A stretch of 26,328 nt of DNA from Pseudomonadota bacterium (GTDB taxonomy: Bacteria; Pseudomonadota; Gammaproteobacteria; Burkholderiales; Burkholderiaceae_D), in contig JAFECY010000146.1 of assembly GCA_018241865.1 (NCBI GenBank), positions 1-26,328 on the forward strand, read 5' to 3'. The notes under the pieces are model-generated. The model saw only the letters and a program-made list of their open reading frames with translations. It ran no database searches and was not told the origin of the DNA. Of the stretch, positions 12,844 through 21,091 are shown one piece after another. A program made the position numbers and the translations under genes. The stretch's first letter is position 1. Each line of letters starts with the position of its first letter.

Positions 12844-14130
12844 ATGAATCCGCAACTGTTTTTTTGGGTGCCGGCCATCCTGCGTTTGCTGCTGGCGCTA
12901 GGCTGTGCGGGCGTGATCTGGTTTTTTTGGGGCATGACAGCCGGGCTGATTGCCGGCGTGGCGATCATGACCTTTCTGGTCGCGGTGCAACTGCACTACC
13001 TGTACCGGCTCGGCAACTGGCTGGACAATCCCGCCAGTGAAAAAATCCCCGACGGTTGGGGAGCATGGACCGACGTCTTTTCCCGCCTGTACCGCATCCG
13101 TCGTGATACGGAGCGCAATCAAGCTGAACTGGCCGAATGGCTGACCCGTTTCCGCCAGGCGATGAGCCGGTTACCGGACGGCGTAGTCATCATGGACGAC
13201 GTACTCTTCCTAGAATGGTGCAACCCGGTGGCCGAGCAGCATCTCGGTCTGTCGCTGGAACGCGACCGCGGCATGCGCGTGACCAATCTGATCCGCCATC
13301 CTGATTTCATGGACTACATTATCCTCGGTCGTTACGAACAGCCGCTGACGTTGACCCTGCGCGAGCGCAAGCTGGTGGTGCACCTCATTCCCTTCGAGGA
13401 TCGCCGGCAGATACTGGTGACGCATGACGCGACGCAATCGGAACGCATCGACATGATGCGGCGCGACTTTATCGCCAACGCCTCGCACGAATTGCGCACG
13501 CCGCTGACCGTCATCAACGGCTTTCTCGAAATCGCCTCCACCCAACCCAATTTGGATCAGGCGACGCGGCTCGGCCATATCAAGCTGATGACCGAGCAAG
13601 GACAACGCATGCAGAATTTGGTTGAGGATATGCTGACCTTGACCCGGCTGGAATCGATCGATTACCCGATGCGGCCGGAGCGGGTGAACATGGGCAAACT
13701 GCTGGAACAAATTCTGCAGGAAGGCTTAGCGCTGTCGGCCGGCCGACATACCATCACACTCACGGTCGATGGTTCGGATATCAACGGCAATGCCGACGAG
13801 TTGCGCAGCGCTTTTGGCAACCTCGTGTCGAACGCGGTGCGTTACACGCCGGCTGACGGTAGCATCGACATCCTCTGGCGCGACACCGAACAAGGGTCGC
13901 AATTCATCGTGCGCGATACCGGCATTGGCATCCAGCCGGAACACATCCCGCGTCTGACTGAACGCTTTTACCGCGTTGATAAAAGTCGTTCGCGCGATAC
14001 CCAAGGCACCGGCCTTGGCTTGGCTATTGTGAAACATGCGCTGCTGCGTCACGGTGCCACGATCGCCATCGAATCCGAAGTCGGCAAAGGCAGCAGTTTC
14101 ATCGTCTATTTTCAATCCAGTAGTCGTTGA
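12844..14130 (+). CDS. phoR: Phosphate-sensing histidine kinase PhoR
   Basis: This 428-residue kinase has two closely spaced N-terminal membrane helices (about 8-28 and 31-48) and almost no periplasmic loop, as usual for PhoR, which takes its signal from Pst/PhoU rather than from external phosphate. A PAS-like domain follows (about 98-195, SRLPDGVVIMDD). The dimerisation/phosphoacceptor H215 lies in ANASHELRTPL. The ATPase domain has an N-box (NLVSNAVRYTP), G1 (DTGIGI), F-box (ERFYRVDKSRSRD) and G2 (GTGLGLAIVKH). It phosphorylates PhoB when phosphate is scarce. The ATG at 12844 lacks a clear ribosome-binding site. Confidence 0.95.
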   Translation: MNPQLFFWVPAILRLLLALGCAGVIWFFWGMTAGLIAGVAIMTFLVAVQLHYLYRLGNWLDNPASEKIPDGWGAWTDVFSRLYRIRRDTERNQAELAEWLTRFRQAMSRLPDGVVIMDDVLFLEWCNPVAEQHLGLSLERDRGMRVTNLIRHPDFMDYIILGRYEQPLTLTLRERKLVVHLIPFEDRRQILVTHDATQSERIDMMRRDFIANASHELRTPLTVINGFLEIASTQPNLDQATRLGHIKLMTEQGQRMQNLVEDMLTLTRLESIDYPMRPERVNMGKLLEQILQEGLALSAGRHTITLTVDGSDINGNADELRSAFGNLVSNAVRYTPADGSIDILWRDTEQGSQFIVRDTGIGIQPEHIPRLTERFYRVDKSRSRDTQGTGLGLAIVKHALLRHGATIAIESEVGKGSSFIVYFQSSSR

Positions 14131-14289
14131 CGCGAAAGCGTTCAAGTATGCGCACCGTGTTTTGAAAATACGAGGCCGCTACGATTGTTTTAACTGAAAG
14201 TATTTTTATTTTGTAACCTCTGGCATACTGCTTGTGGATATGTCGGCAGGTGAACGCGCCGGCATCCTTCATCCCATCGGGGAGATGTC

Positions 14290-15864
14290 TTGAGCGTGTT
14301 GCGTTTTTGTTTTCGTCGGATCGCGGCGGCTGTGTCGCTGCGCCATGCTTTGCCGCTAATCTTGCTGCTGGCGGGCTTGGGCATCACGTTTATTTTGTGG
14401 CGTGCCGCTAGCGAGTCTGCAGCACAATCCGCGCAGTCCGGCTTTGTGTTTCGCGCGCGTGAAGCGAACGAAAATATTTTGCAGCATTTGCGTACCTACG
14501 AAGAACTGCTGCACGGAACAGCCGGTTTATTCGCTGCCTCGGTGTCGGTAGAACGCGACGAATTTCGTGCTTACATCGATGCTTTGTTATTGCCGGAGCG
14601 CTACCCCGGTATTCAAGGCATGGGCTATATGTTGAAGCTGCCCACCGATACGCACGCGCATGAAGCCGCCATGCATAAGGAAGGTTTTGACGATTATCGG
14701 GTATGGCCGCCGGCGCGCGACGGCATGCGTACCGCAGTCGTGTATCTGGAACCGTTCAGTGGCCGTAACATGGATGTGCTGGGTTACGACGCCTATACCG
14801 ATGCAACGCGGCGCGACGCGCTGTTGCAGTCGATGGACAGCGGAAAAATTGTCGTGACCGGAAAAGTTCGGCTGGTGCAAGAAAACGAACATGATGTGCA
14901 ATCCGGTTTCCTGATGTTCCTGCCGGTGTACCGAAATCATGTGCCGCATGACACGGTTGAGCAGCGGCGCACCAATATAGTCGGTTGGATCTATGCTGCT
15001 TTCCGCATGAATAATTTGATGCGCGACATACGCGGATTGCGGGGTGGGAACGATCTGGACATCAAGATTTATGACGGCGTCGAGTTATCCGGCGCAGCAC
15101 TTCTTTACGACTCCAACCCGCGCATCAGTTTGTCTGATTCGCGACAAAAATTGCGCTATGACGCGATTCTCGACGCCGGCAATCATCGCTGGACCGTGGT
15201 GGCGACCGCCTATCCTACCGATTGGCGCACCGCTGGATACACCCGCGCCCATTTCATACTGTGGGGAGGAGTGGGCATCAGTTTATTGCTGTCGCTATTG
15301 GCTTGGTCATTTTTGCGCGACCGCGCGCATGCCTTGGAAGCGGCTGATCGTGCTTACCATCTTGCCTTGTACGACACGCTGACCGGACTGCCCAATCGGC
15401 AACTCGCTATCGAACGGCTGACGCAATCGTTGGCCCATGCCCGGCGCAACGGCGGTAAGGTTGGCCTGTTGTTCGTCGATCTCGATAAATTCAAGCCGGT
15501 CAATGACCAGCACGGTCACGCCGTCGGCGACATGTTGCTCCGAGCGATTGCCAAGCGACTCAGAGAGTGTGTGCGTGACGTCGATACCGCTGCACGTGTC
15601 GGCGGCGATGAATTTGTTGTTTTGCTGCCGGACATCGATGGCAAGAGTGGTGCCGGCGTCGTTGCTGAAAAAATCCGCGAAGCGATGGCGCTGCCGTTTG
15701 AGATCGCCGGCCATCATCTGGAAATCGCCGCCAGCATCGGTGTCGCTTTATACCCTGATGATGCGCTTGACGAAAATGATCTGCTGCTGCGAGCGGATCG
15801 CGCTATGTACCATGCCAAGCACGGCGGCCGCAACGCCGTGCGTTTTGTGCAGGAAGTGTGCTGA
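14290..15864 (+). CDS. CHASE-domain diguanylate cyclase
   Basis: This 524-residue membrane protein probably makes cyclic di-GMP. One membrane helix (about 19-37) and a second (about 321-343) flank a periplasmic CHASE sensor domain (about 80-240; PGIQGMGYML, EPFSGRNMDVLGYDAYTD, SGFLMFLPVYRN). A GGDEF domain follows: DTLTGLPNR (362-370), FVDLDKFKPVND and the active site GGDEF (438-442). The RDVD (429-432) lies five residues before GGDEF, so the RxxD inhibitory site is present and product inhibition is expected. No EAL domain follows. The TTG at 14290 is chosen because GGGGAG is about 5 nt upstream; the GTG at 14296 is possible. It lies 159 nt after phoR, a gap with AT-rich sequence where its own promoter may sit, but I see no clear -35/-10 pair. 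The CHASE ligand is unknown. Confidence 0.9.
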   Translation: MSVLRFCFRRIAAAVSLRHALPLILLLAGLGITFILWRAASESAAQSAQSGFVFRAREANENILQHLRTYEELLHGTAGLFAASVSVERDEFRAYIDALLLPERYPGIQGMGYMLKLPTDTHAHEAAMHKEGFDDYRVWPPARDGMRTAVVYLEPFSGRNMDVLGYDAYTDATRRDALLQSMDSGKIVVTGKVRLVQENEHDVQSGFLMFLPVYRNHVPHDTVEQRRTNIVGWIYAAFRMNNLMRDIRGLRGGNDLDIKIYDGVELSGAALLYDSNPRISLSDSRQKLRYDAILDAGNHRWTVVATAYPTDWRTAGYTRAHFILWGGVGISLLLSLLAWSFLRDRAHALEAADRAYHLALYDTLTGLPNRQLAIERLTQSLAHARRNGGKVGLLFVDLDKFKPVNDQHGHAVGDMLLRAIAKRLRECVRDVDTAARVGGDEFVVLLPDIDGKSGAGVVAEKIREAMALPFEIAGHHLEIAASIGVALYPDDALDENDLLLRADRAMYHAKHGGRNAVRFVQEVC

Positions 15865-15977
15865 AGCGCATCGCCTTGAACGTTCATCCGCAGTGGTTTC
15901 GCCGATTTTCACAATCCCGCCTACAATGACGCTTTTTCGCAGCGCTTGCGCTTCTCCAGCGCATGAATGGATGGTCA

Positions 15978-18398
15978 ATGAATAAAATCGGACGCAACGA
16001 TCCCTGCCCTTGCGGCAGCGGCAAAAAATACAAGCAGTGCTGCGGCTCGCAAGAGCCGGCTGCCGCACATGCGCCCTCGGCGCAGCAGATCGCGCAAGCG
16101 CTTGGGGCGGCACTCGAACTGCACCAGCAGGGACGGTTCGCCGAGGCTGAACCGATTTACCGGCAAGTGCTGGCGGTCGCACCAGCACATCCCGATGCCT
16201 TGCATTTCTGCGGCGTGCTGGCGCACCAGACCGGCCGCCATGCGGAAGGCGCGGAACTGATCGCACGGTCGATCGAGCGGCAGCCGCTCGATGCTATGTC
16301 GCACAACAATCTGGGCGACGCGCTGCGCGCACTCGGCCGCTATGACGAAGCACTGACATCCTTCCGTCAGGCGCTGGTGTTGCAACCGGCCTTCGATGAA
16401 GTGCATAACAACATCGGCGAAACCTTGCGTGCGATGGGGCGACTCGACGCAGCCGCCGACAGTTTCCACGCCGCCCTGTCACGCAAACCGGAATACGCCG
16501 AAGCGCACAGCAATCTCGGTCTGGTACACATGGCGCAAGGACGTTTGGCCGATGCCGAGGCCGGCTTCCGCCAAGCGCTGGCATTGCGGCCGCGCTATGC
16601 ACGCGCACATCTCAACCTTGCGACCTTGTTGCGCGCGCAGGGGCGCGATGCCGAAGCAGTATCGGCATTGGAGCAAGCGCTGCAGGCGAAGCCGGATTAC
16701 CCCGAGGCATTGCAAGCGCTGGCCGATTTGTTTTGTGCGCAAGGTAGTTTGCATCTAGCCTTGGCTTGCTGTCAGAAAGTTTTGCGACTGCAGCCGGACA
16801 GCGATGCCGGCTGGCGCTTGTATGCCGAAATTATCAAGCTGATTGGCGTCGAAGCCGTGCTGGTAGTGCGGCCGCCTTTGTTGCTGGCTGGCTTGCGTCG
16901 AGAAAATATCGATCCGCAAAATCTGGAACGCATCGCCGTCGCGTTTATCTGTGCCGATGCGGACATTACGCCGCTGCTGGAAATCGCCGCGCTTGCCGAC
17001 GGTCGCACGCGTATTGCCAAGATGCTGGCGGCCGGCGAGTTGCAGGCGGCGATGTCTCATCCCTTGTTGCTGGCGGTGCTGGAACAGGCAGTCGTCACCG
17101 ATTACCGTCTCGAACGGTTGCTGGCGGCCTTGCGGCAGGCCTTGTTGCAACATGCACGCGCTGCCGCTGCGCCTTACACGTCGGTGCAGCAGAAGTTCGC
17201 AGCAGCGCTGGCCTTGCAATGCTTCGCCAACGATTACATCTACGCCATCACCGCGCAAGAACAGCAGGATGCCGATGTACTCGCCGCCAAAGTGGCGGCG
17301 ACGCTGACGGCTGGTCAGCCTTGTTCGCCCGATTGCTTGGCGGCATTGGCGTGTTATCAGGCGCTGTATCGTTTGCCGGCTGCCGGTAGTATCGCCGTCG
17401 TTGGCTGGAGCGCGACGATGCAAACGGTGATCGAACGCCAATTGATTCAGCCGCGACAAGAAGAAACGATACGCCAAACGCTGCCGCGCTTGACCGCCAT
17501 CGACGATCAGGTATCGCAAGCGGTGCGCCAGCAATATGAAGAAAATCCCTATCCGCGCTGGCGTCGTCGCGGCCATGCTGGCAAAGGACAGAACGTGCGC
17601 ACGGCTTTGCAAGCGCGCTTTCCGTTGCGCCGTTTCGATGATGCCGAACATATCGTCACACCGCAGATTTTGATCGCTGGTTGTGGCACCGGCAGCGACG
17701 CTGTGCAAGTCGCCAACAGCTTTGCCGCTGCGGATATTCTTGCAGTCGATATGAGCTTGTCTAGCTTGTCCTACGCCAAACGGGCGACGCAAGAATATGG
17801 CATCGGCGGCATCGATTTTCGTCAGGCCGACATACTCGGTTTAGCTGTGCTGGAACGTCAATTCGATATCGTCGTGAGCAGCGGCGTGCTGCATCACATG
17901 GGCGATCCGCTGGCCGGCTGGCGCGTGTTGACGGATTTATTGCGACCCGGCGGCTACATGAATATTGGTCTCTACAGTCGTCGCGCTCGCCACGAAGTGA
18001 ACGCCGCACGCGCCGCGATCCAGACCGGCGGTTATGCCGCCACCCTGCAGGATATTCGCCGCTTTCGCGCTGATGTCATGGACGGCCGCTGCGCGATCGA
18101 CATCGGCAGTTTGGCGCAGAGCCCGGATTTCTACAGTACCAGTGCTTGCCGCGATTTGTTGTTCCATGTGCAGGAACATGTGTTTTCGCCGCTGGAAATT
18201 CAGACGTGCATCGAACAACTTGGTTTGGAATTGATTGGCTTTGAATTTTCCAATCCCGAAGCGCTGCGTCGTTACCACGCGCGTTTTCCAGACAACCCTG
18301 CCGCTGATGTGCTGGCAAATTGGGAAATTCTGGAAACGGAACATGCGCAAATTTTTGCCGGTATGTATCAGTTCTGGTTGCGGAAAAAATCCAGATAG
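15978..18398 (+). CDS. SEC-C / TPR / SAM-methyltransferase fusion protein
   Basis: This 806-residue multidomain protein starts with a SEC-C zinc motif, IGRNDPCPCGSGKKYKQCCG (about 4-23; Cys spacing C-x-C-x8-C-C), as found in SecA and many other proteins. Residues about 40-275 form six or seven TPR repeats (for example HNNLGDALRALGRYDEALTSFRQAL). A helical middle region (about 280-510) is unassigned. The QQYEENPYPRW motif (about 518-528) precedes a class I methyltransferase domain: motif I LIAGCGTGSDA (565-575), acidic LAVDMS (588-593) and FDIVVSSGVLHHM (629-641). The methyl acceptor is unknown; a protein partner bound by the TPRs is plausible. The ATG at 15978 begins directly at the SEC-C motif; an in-frame ATG at 15963 adds five residues. 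A TACAAT -10-like element lies at about 15921-15926. Confidence 0.85.
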   Translation: MNKIGRNDPCPCGSGKKYKQCCGSQEPAAAHAPSAQQIAQALGAALELHQQGRFAEAEPIYRQVLAVAPAHPDALHFCGVLAHQTGRHAEGAELIARSIERQPLDAMSHNNLGDALRALGRYDEALTSFRQALVLQPAFDEVHNNIGETLRAMGRLDAAADSFHAALSRKPEYAEAHSNLGLVHMAQGRLADAEAGFRQALALRPRYARAHLNLATLLRAQGRDAEAVSALEQALQAKPDYPEALQALADLFCAQGSLHLALACCQKVLRLQPDSDAGWRLYAEIIKLIGVEAVLVVRPPLLLAGLRRENIDPQNLERIAVAFICADADITPLLEIAALADGRTRIAKMLAAGELQAAMSHPLLLAVLEQAVVTDYRLERLLAALRQALLQHARAAAAPYTSVQQKFAAALALQCFANDYIYAITAQEQQDADVLAAKVAATLTAGQPCSPDCLAALACYQALYRLPAAGSIAVVGWSATMQTVIERQLIQPRQEETIRQTLPRLTAIDDQVSQAVRQQYEENPYPRWRRRGHAGKGQNVRTALQARFPLRRFDDAEHIVTPQILIAGCGTGSDAVQVANSFAAADILAVDMSLSSLSYAKRATQEYGIGGIDFRQADILGLAVLERQFDIVVSSGVLHHMGDPLAGWRVLTDLLRPGGYMNIGLYSRRARHEVNAARAAIQTGGYAATLQDIRRFRADVMDGRCAIDIGSLAQSPDFYSTSACRDLLFHVQEHVFSPLEIQTCIEQLGLELIGFEFSNPEALRRYHARFPDNPAADVLANWEILETEHAQIFAGMYQFWLRKKSR

Positions 18399-18438
18399 GA
18401 CGCGCAAGATGAATGAAATGCGTTTCAGTCAAGCGTCC
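18398..18438 (+). other. Nested inverted repeats just after the methyltransferase gene
   Basis: GGACGC (18398-18403) pairs with GCGTCC (18433-18438). Inside it TGAAA-TGCG-TTTCA (18414-18427) forms a second hairpin. There is no U-run, so an intrinsic terminator is not supported; an mRNA 3'-end structure is possible. I see nothing else clear in the rest of the gap up to 18611. Confidence 0.4.
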
Positions 18439-18611
18439 ATGATAAATTTCGCGCGGCGATATTGTCGGAATGGAATTTACGTGGCTGCGAAGCTGCAGAT
18501 TCGGTGAATAATGCACAAACGACGTAGGCCGTGCTGCGAACCACGCATGGCAAATGGTAATCTAACGAATCTGTGCAATCACCATCGCGTCGCAGACTGA
18601 CGCGTCTTCCC

Positions 18612-18836
18612 ATGAGTAACATCAGTACCATGAGCAACACCATTTTTGAACAACGCGATTCCGTTGAGGTGTCCACCGGACGGCTTGGCCATATCCGTCT
18701 CAAGCAGGAAAATTACAACAACGAAGTCGCCATCATCACGATTCACCCCGATGACATTCCACAACTGATCGAGCAATTGCAGACGGCCTGCGTCGAAGCG
18801 CAAGCCATCCGTGCGGCGCGTGTTGCGGAAAAATAA
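18612..18836 (+). CDS. Small hypothetical protein (74 aa)
   Basis: A short acidic-to-neutral cytoplasmic protein without signal peptide or membrane helix. The central part (LGHIRLKQENYNNEVAIITIHPDD) reads as beta strands, followed by a C-terminal helix (IPQLIEQLQTACVEAQAIRAARVAEK without the last residues). I cannot assign a family. The codon pattern and a sensible alpha/beta layout support it being real. ATGs at 18612 and 18630 are both possible, and a GTG at 18573 would give 87 residues; no start has a strong ribosome-binding site. It is convergent with the MFS gene, 20 nt away. Confidence 0.6.
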   Translation: MSNISTMSNTIFEQRDSVEVSTGRLGHIRLKQENYNNEVAIITIHPDDIPQLIEQLQTACVEAQAIRAARVAEK

Positions 18837-18856
18837 AAAAGAAATGCAGCGATAGG

Positions 18857-20074
18857 TCAGGACTGCGCGGCCGTTACCACAGACGACGCGCCTTGATGTT
18901 GCATCCGCTTCAGCAAGTGCCAGCCGCCAACGATCGCAATCAGCACGGCCAATACCCGGAAGCTCAGCGGGAAGCCGCCGTGATCGGCCAGCATGCCGAA
19001 CAGCAGCGGCAAACAGCGCGAGCCGGCCTCGTAGGCCAGCAACACCCAATTCGACCACGCCCCGCGTTGTTCCGGCTCAACCTGTTGCAATAGATAAGCG
19101 ATGCAGCTCGGATACAGCAAGCTGTAGGTGCCGCCGTAGGCGAGCGCGCAGACGACGAATTGCCAAGGCGTATGCGCGTTGCCGAGTATGCCCACTGCGA
19201 ACGCGACCGACGCGAAGCAGACCAGCAGCACGCGAAACTCGCGCCGGCCATGCAGCAGATGACTGAAGGCCAGTCGCGTCGCCATGATGGTGAAGAAACT
19301 GGTCGTCAGAAAATACGCCGGTGAAAAATGCATAGTCGGCGATTGCGCCAACCACATCGGCACGAATTGCAGCGGCAATCCGAAGGTAAGGCCGAGCACA
19401 CCCATCAGCAGCACGACTTCCCAGCCGCTGGCTAAACGCGGTCGCAACGCGCGAGAGGTATGAGCGGTACGAGAGGTACGAGCGGCGACCGGCACGGCAT
19501 GCTGATCGGCCACGACGTTATCGACAGCGCCAACCATACTTTGCGCCACCAGCGCCAGCAACAGAGGAATCCAAAACACGCTGTGCGTGCCGGCTACCGG
19601 CTCCACCACAGCGGCCATCACGCTGAACAAGCCCACGCCCATTTGCACCGCCAGCGTCAGATAGGAAATGGCTTGCGTGTAATACGCTTTCGGCACCAGA
19701 TCGGCGGCCGCATTCATCAATACCGGGAAGCACAACGCGTAGCCGAAACCGCTCAGCAGCAACGCCGGTGCGAGCACGTCGAGCTTCGGTGCCCATGCCA
19801 ACAGCAGGAGTTGCAAGGCGCTGCAAGCGAGGCCGGCGCGTAGCCGCAGTCGTGGCGACCAGCGCTGCGCCACCGCTTTGCCTGCCAGCGCCAGCAGCAG
19901 GATCGGCAATAGCGAGATCATGGTGAGCAGGCCGGCGGTGGTGGCGCTGCCGCCGAGTACATTGACCAGCCGCGCGACATAGAACTGCGAGCCGAGCACG
20001 CAGCCGTACATCACCGATAGCCCGAGCAGGGCGGCGGATTGACGGCGTTGGGTGCGGTCTAGTTGTTGCCACAT
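18857..20074 (-). CDS. MFS transporter
   Basis: This 405-residue protein is a major facilitator superfamily member with about twelve membrane helices in two six-helix halves. Helix 1 starts at about residue 14 (SAALLGLSVMYGCVLGSQFYVA). The A-type loop region KAVAQRWSPRLRLRAG lies between helices 2 and 3. The central cytoplasmic loop (about 187-215) contains a short Arg/Thr/Ser repeat. The second half includes VLLMGVLGLTFGLPLQFVPMW and LAYGGTYSLLYPSCIAYLL. The substrate cannot be read from the sequence; drug or metabolite efflux is the common role. It is divergent from a LysR regulator 88 bp away, which probably controls it. Confidence 0.85.
   Translation of the reverse strand: MWQQLDRTQRRQSAALLGLSVMYGCVLGSQFYVARLVNVLGGSATTAGLLTMISLLPILLLALAGKAVAQRWSPRLRLRAGLACSALQLLLLAWAPKLDVLAPALLLSGFGYALCFPVLMNAAADLVPKAYYTQAISYLTLAVQMGVGLFSVMAAVVEPVAGTHSVFWIPLLLALVAQSMVGAVDNVVADQHAVPVAARTSRTAHTSRALRPRLASGWEVVLLMGVLGLTFGLPLQFVPMWLAQSPTMHFSPAYFLTTSFFTIMATRLAFSHLLHGRREFRVLLVCFASVAFAVGILGNAHTPWQFVVCALAYGGTYSLLYPSCIAYLLQQVEPEQRGAWSNWVLLAYEAGSRCLPLLFGMLADHGGFPLSFRVLAVLIAIVGGWHLLKRMQHQGASSVVTAAQS
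19453..19488 (-). repeat. Imperfect 9-bp tandem repeat in the MFS central loop
   Basis: Four 9-nt units on the + strand, GAGAGGTAT, GAGCGGTAC, GAGAGGTAC and GAGCGGCGA, also read as two 18-bp units. They encode the ARTSRTAHTSR stretch of the cytoplasmic loop. The units are in frame, so copy-number change would only alter loop length. Confidence 0.7.
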
Positions 20075-20142
20075 GATGGGCGGATTCCGATTGGAAAAGG
20101 TGTAAAGAGCATGGCATAATCATTTACGCGGATCAATCGTTT

Positions 20143-20157
20143 AAATATAAGTTATTT
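20143..20157. promoter_or_regulatory. Candidate LysR-regulator binding site
   Basis: AAATA-TAAGT-TATTT is a perfect inverted repeat, 5 bp before the LysR start codon, in the divergent MFS/LysR gap. A direct repeat ATTTACG also flanks the region (20122-20128 and 20154-20160). The T-N11-A-type symmetry and position suit an autoregulatory LysR site, but this is inference. Confidence 0.4.
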
Positions 20158-20162
20158 ACGTC

Positions 20163-21068
20163 ATGAATATACGGGACATTGACCTGAACCTGCTGCTGGT
20201 GTTCGAGGTGGTCTATGCCGAGCGCAATTTATCGCGCGCGGCGCGCACTATCGGCATTTCGCAATCGGCGGTCAGCAATGCGTTGGCGCGCTTGCGCGAC
20301 ACGCTCGGGCAGCCGCTGTTCGTGCGCGCCGGGCAGGGCGTCGCGCCGACGCCGTATGCCGAATCGGTCGCGGCGGACATTAGCAATGCGCTGGCGATTT
20401 TGCGCAACGCGTTGCAGGAAAGCGCTTTCGATTTCCATTCATCGGAGCGGCGCTTCACCCTGATTTGCAGCGATTATTCCGCCGCGCTGATCTTGCCGGC
20501 CGTGCAGCGCCGAGTCGAGGAACTGGCGCCACACGTCACCTTGCAAGTCATTGCGCGTCAGGACAGCGCTGGTTTCGATCAGGCGTTGGCGCAGGGCGAG
20601 GCGGATCTTGCCGTGGGCGGCCTGCCATTTCTTGGCGGTGCGACGCGGCAACAGCGTTTGTTCGACGAACATACCGTGGTGCTGGCGCGGCAGGGACATC
20701 CGGCGACCATGCGGCGCGTTGACCCAAGCGTGCTCAACCACTATCCGCATGTGCTGGTCAACCCTTACGGCAATTGGCAGCCGTGGGAGCAGTTGTTGCA
20801 GGAAGGTGCGGCGATCGATCCGCGCATTGCGATTCGCTTGCCGACATATCTGGCCGTCCCCTACCTGCTGGAGTCGAGCGATCATCTAGCGGCGTGTCCG
20901 GGGAGGCTGGCGACTTTGCTGATGCGTAATTTCCCGCTCAAGATACTGAAGTTGCCCAGCCCAATTGGCACGGTGCCGATAGGACAGTACTGGCATGAAC
21001 GCACACAGGAAGACCCCGGCCATCAATGGCTGCGTCAGTTGGTGCATGATCTTTGCCGTGACATGTAG
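20163..21068 (+). CDS. LysR-family transcriptional regulator
   Basis: This 301-residue protein has the LysR helix-turn-helix at about residues 7-66 (DLNLLLVFEVVYAERNLSRA, ISQSAVSNALARLRDTLGQPLFVR) followed by a periplasmic-binding-protein-like effector domain (about 90-295). The IRDIDLNLLLVFEVVYAE opening resembles the NodD/LinR-type subgroup, in which the regulator often controls a divergent transporter or degradative gene. The ligand is unknown. The MFS gene on the other side of an 88-bp gap is the likeliest target. An EamA transporter gene follows 23 nt downstream on the same strand and may be cotranscribed. Confidence 0.9.
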   Translation: MNIRDIDLNLLLVFEVVYAERNLSRAARTIGISQSAVSNALARLRDTLGQPLFVRAGQGVAPTPYAESVAADISNALAILRNALQESAFDFHSSERRFTLICSDYSAALILPAVQRRVEELAPHVTLQVIARQDSAGFDQALAQGEADLAVGGLPFLGGATRQQRLFDEHTVVLARQGHPATMRRVDPSVLNHYPHVLVNPYGNWQPWEQLLQEGAAIDPRIAIRLPTYLAVPYLLESSDHLAACPGRLATLLMRNFPLKILKLPSPIGTVPIGQYWHERTQEDPGHQWLRQLVHDLCRDM

Positions 21069-21091
21069 GCAGTCTTCAACGAACAAATTGT

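Noticed and set aside
14131..14289. Possible phoR terminator or small RNA
   Set aside because: Only a short bulged hairpin around the phoR stop (ACGC-GAAA-GCGT) and AT-rich sequence are present; there is no U-run and no clear promoter pair.
16755..17792. Long minus-strand open frame opposite the methyltransferase gene (345 codons)
   Set aside because: It mirrors the high-G+C coding frame of a well-supported gene and its product has no recognisable protein-like pattern.
18235..18507. 90-codon plus-strand frame running out of the methyltransferase gene
   Set aside because: Its first half is out of frame inside the methyltransferase gene and its second half is intergenic; no start signal supports it.
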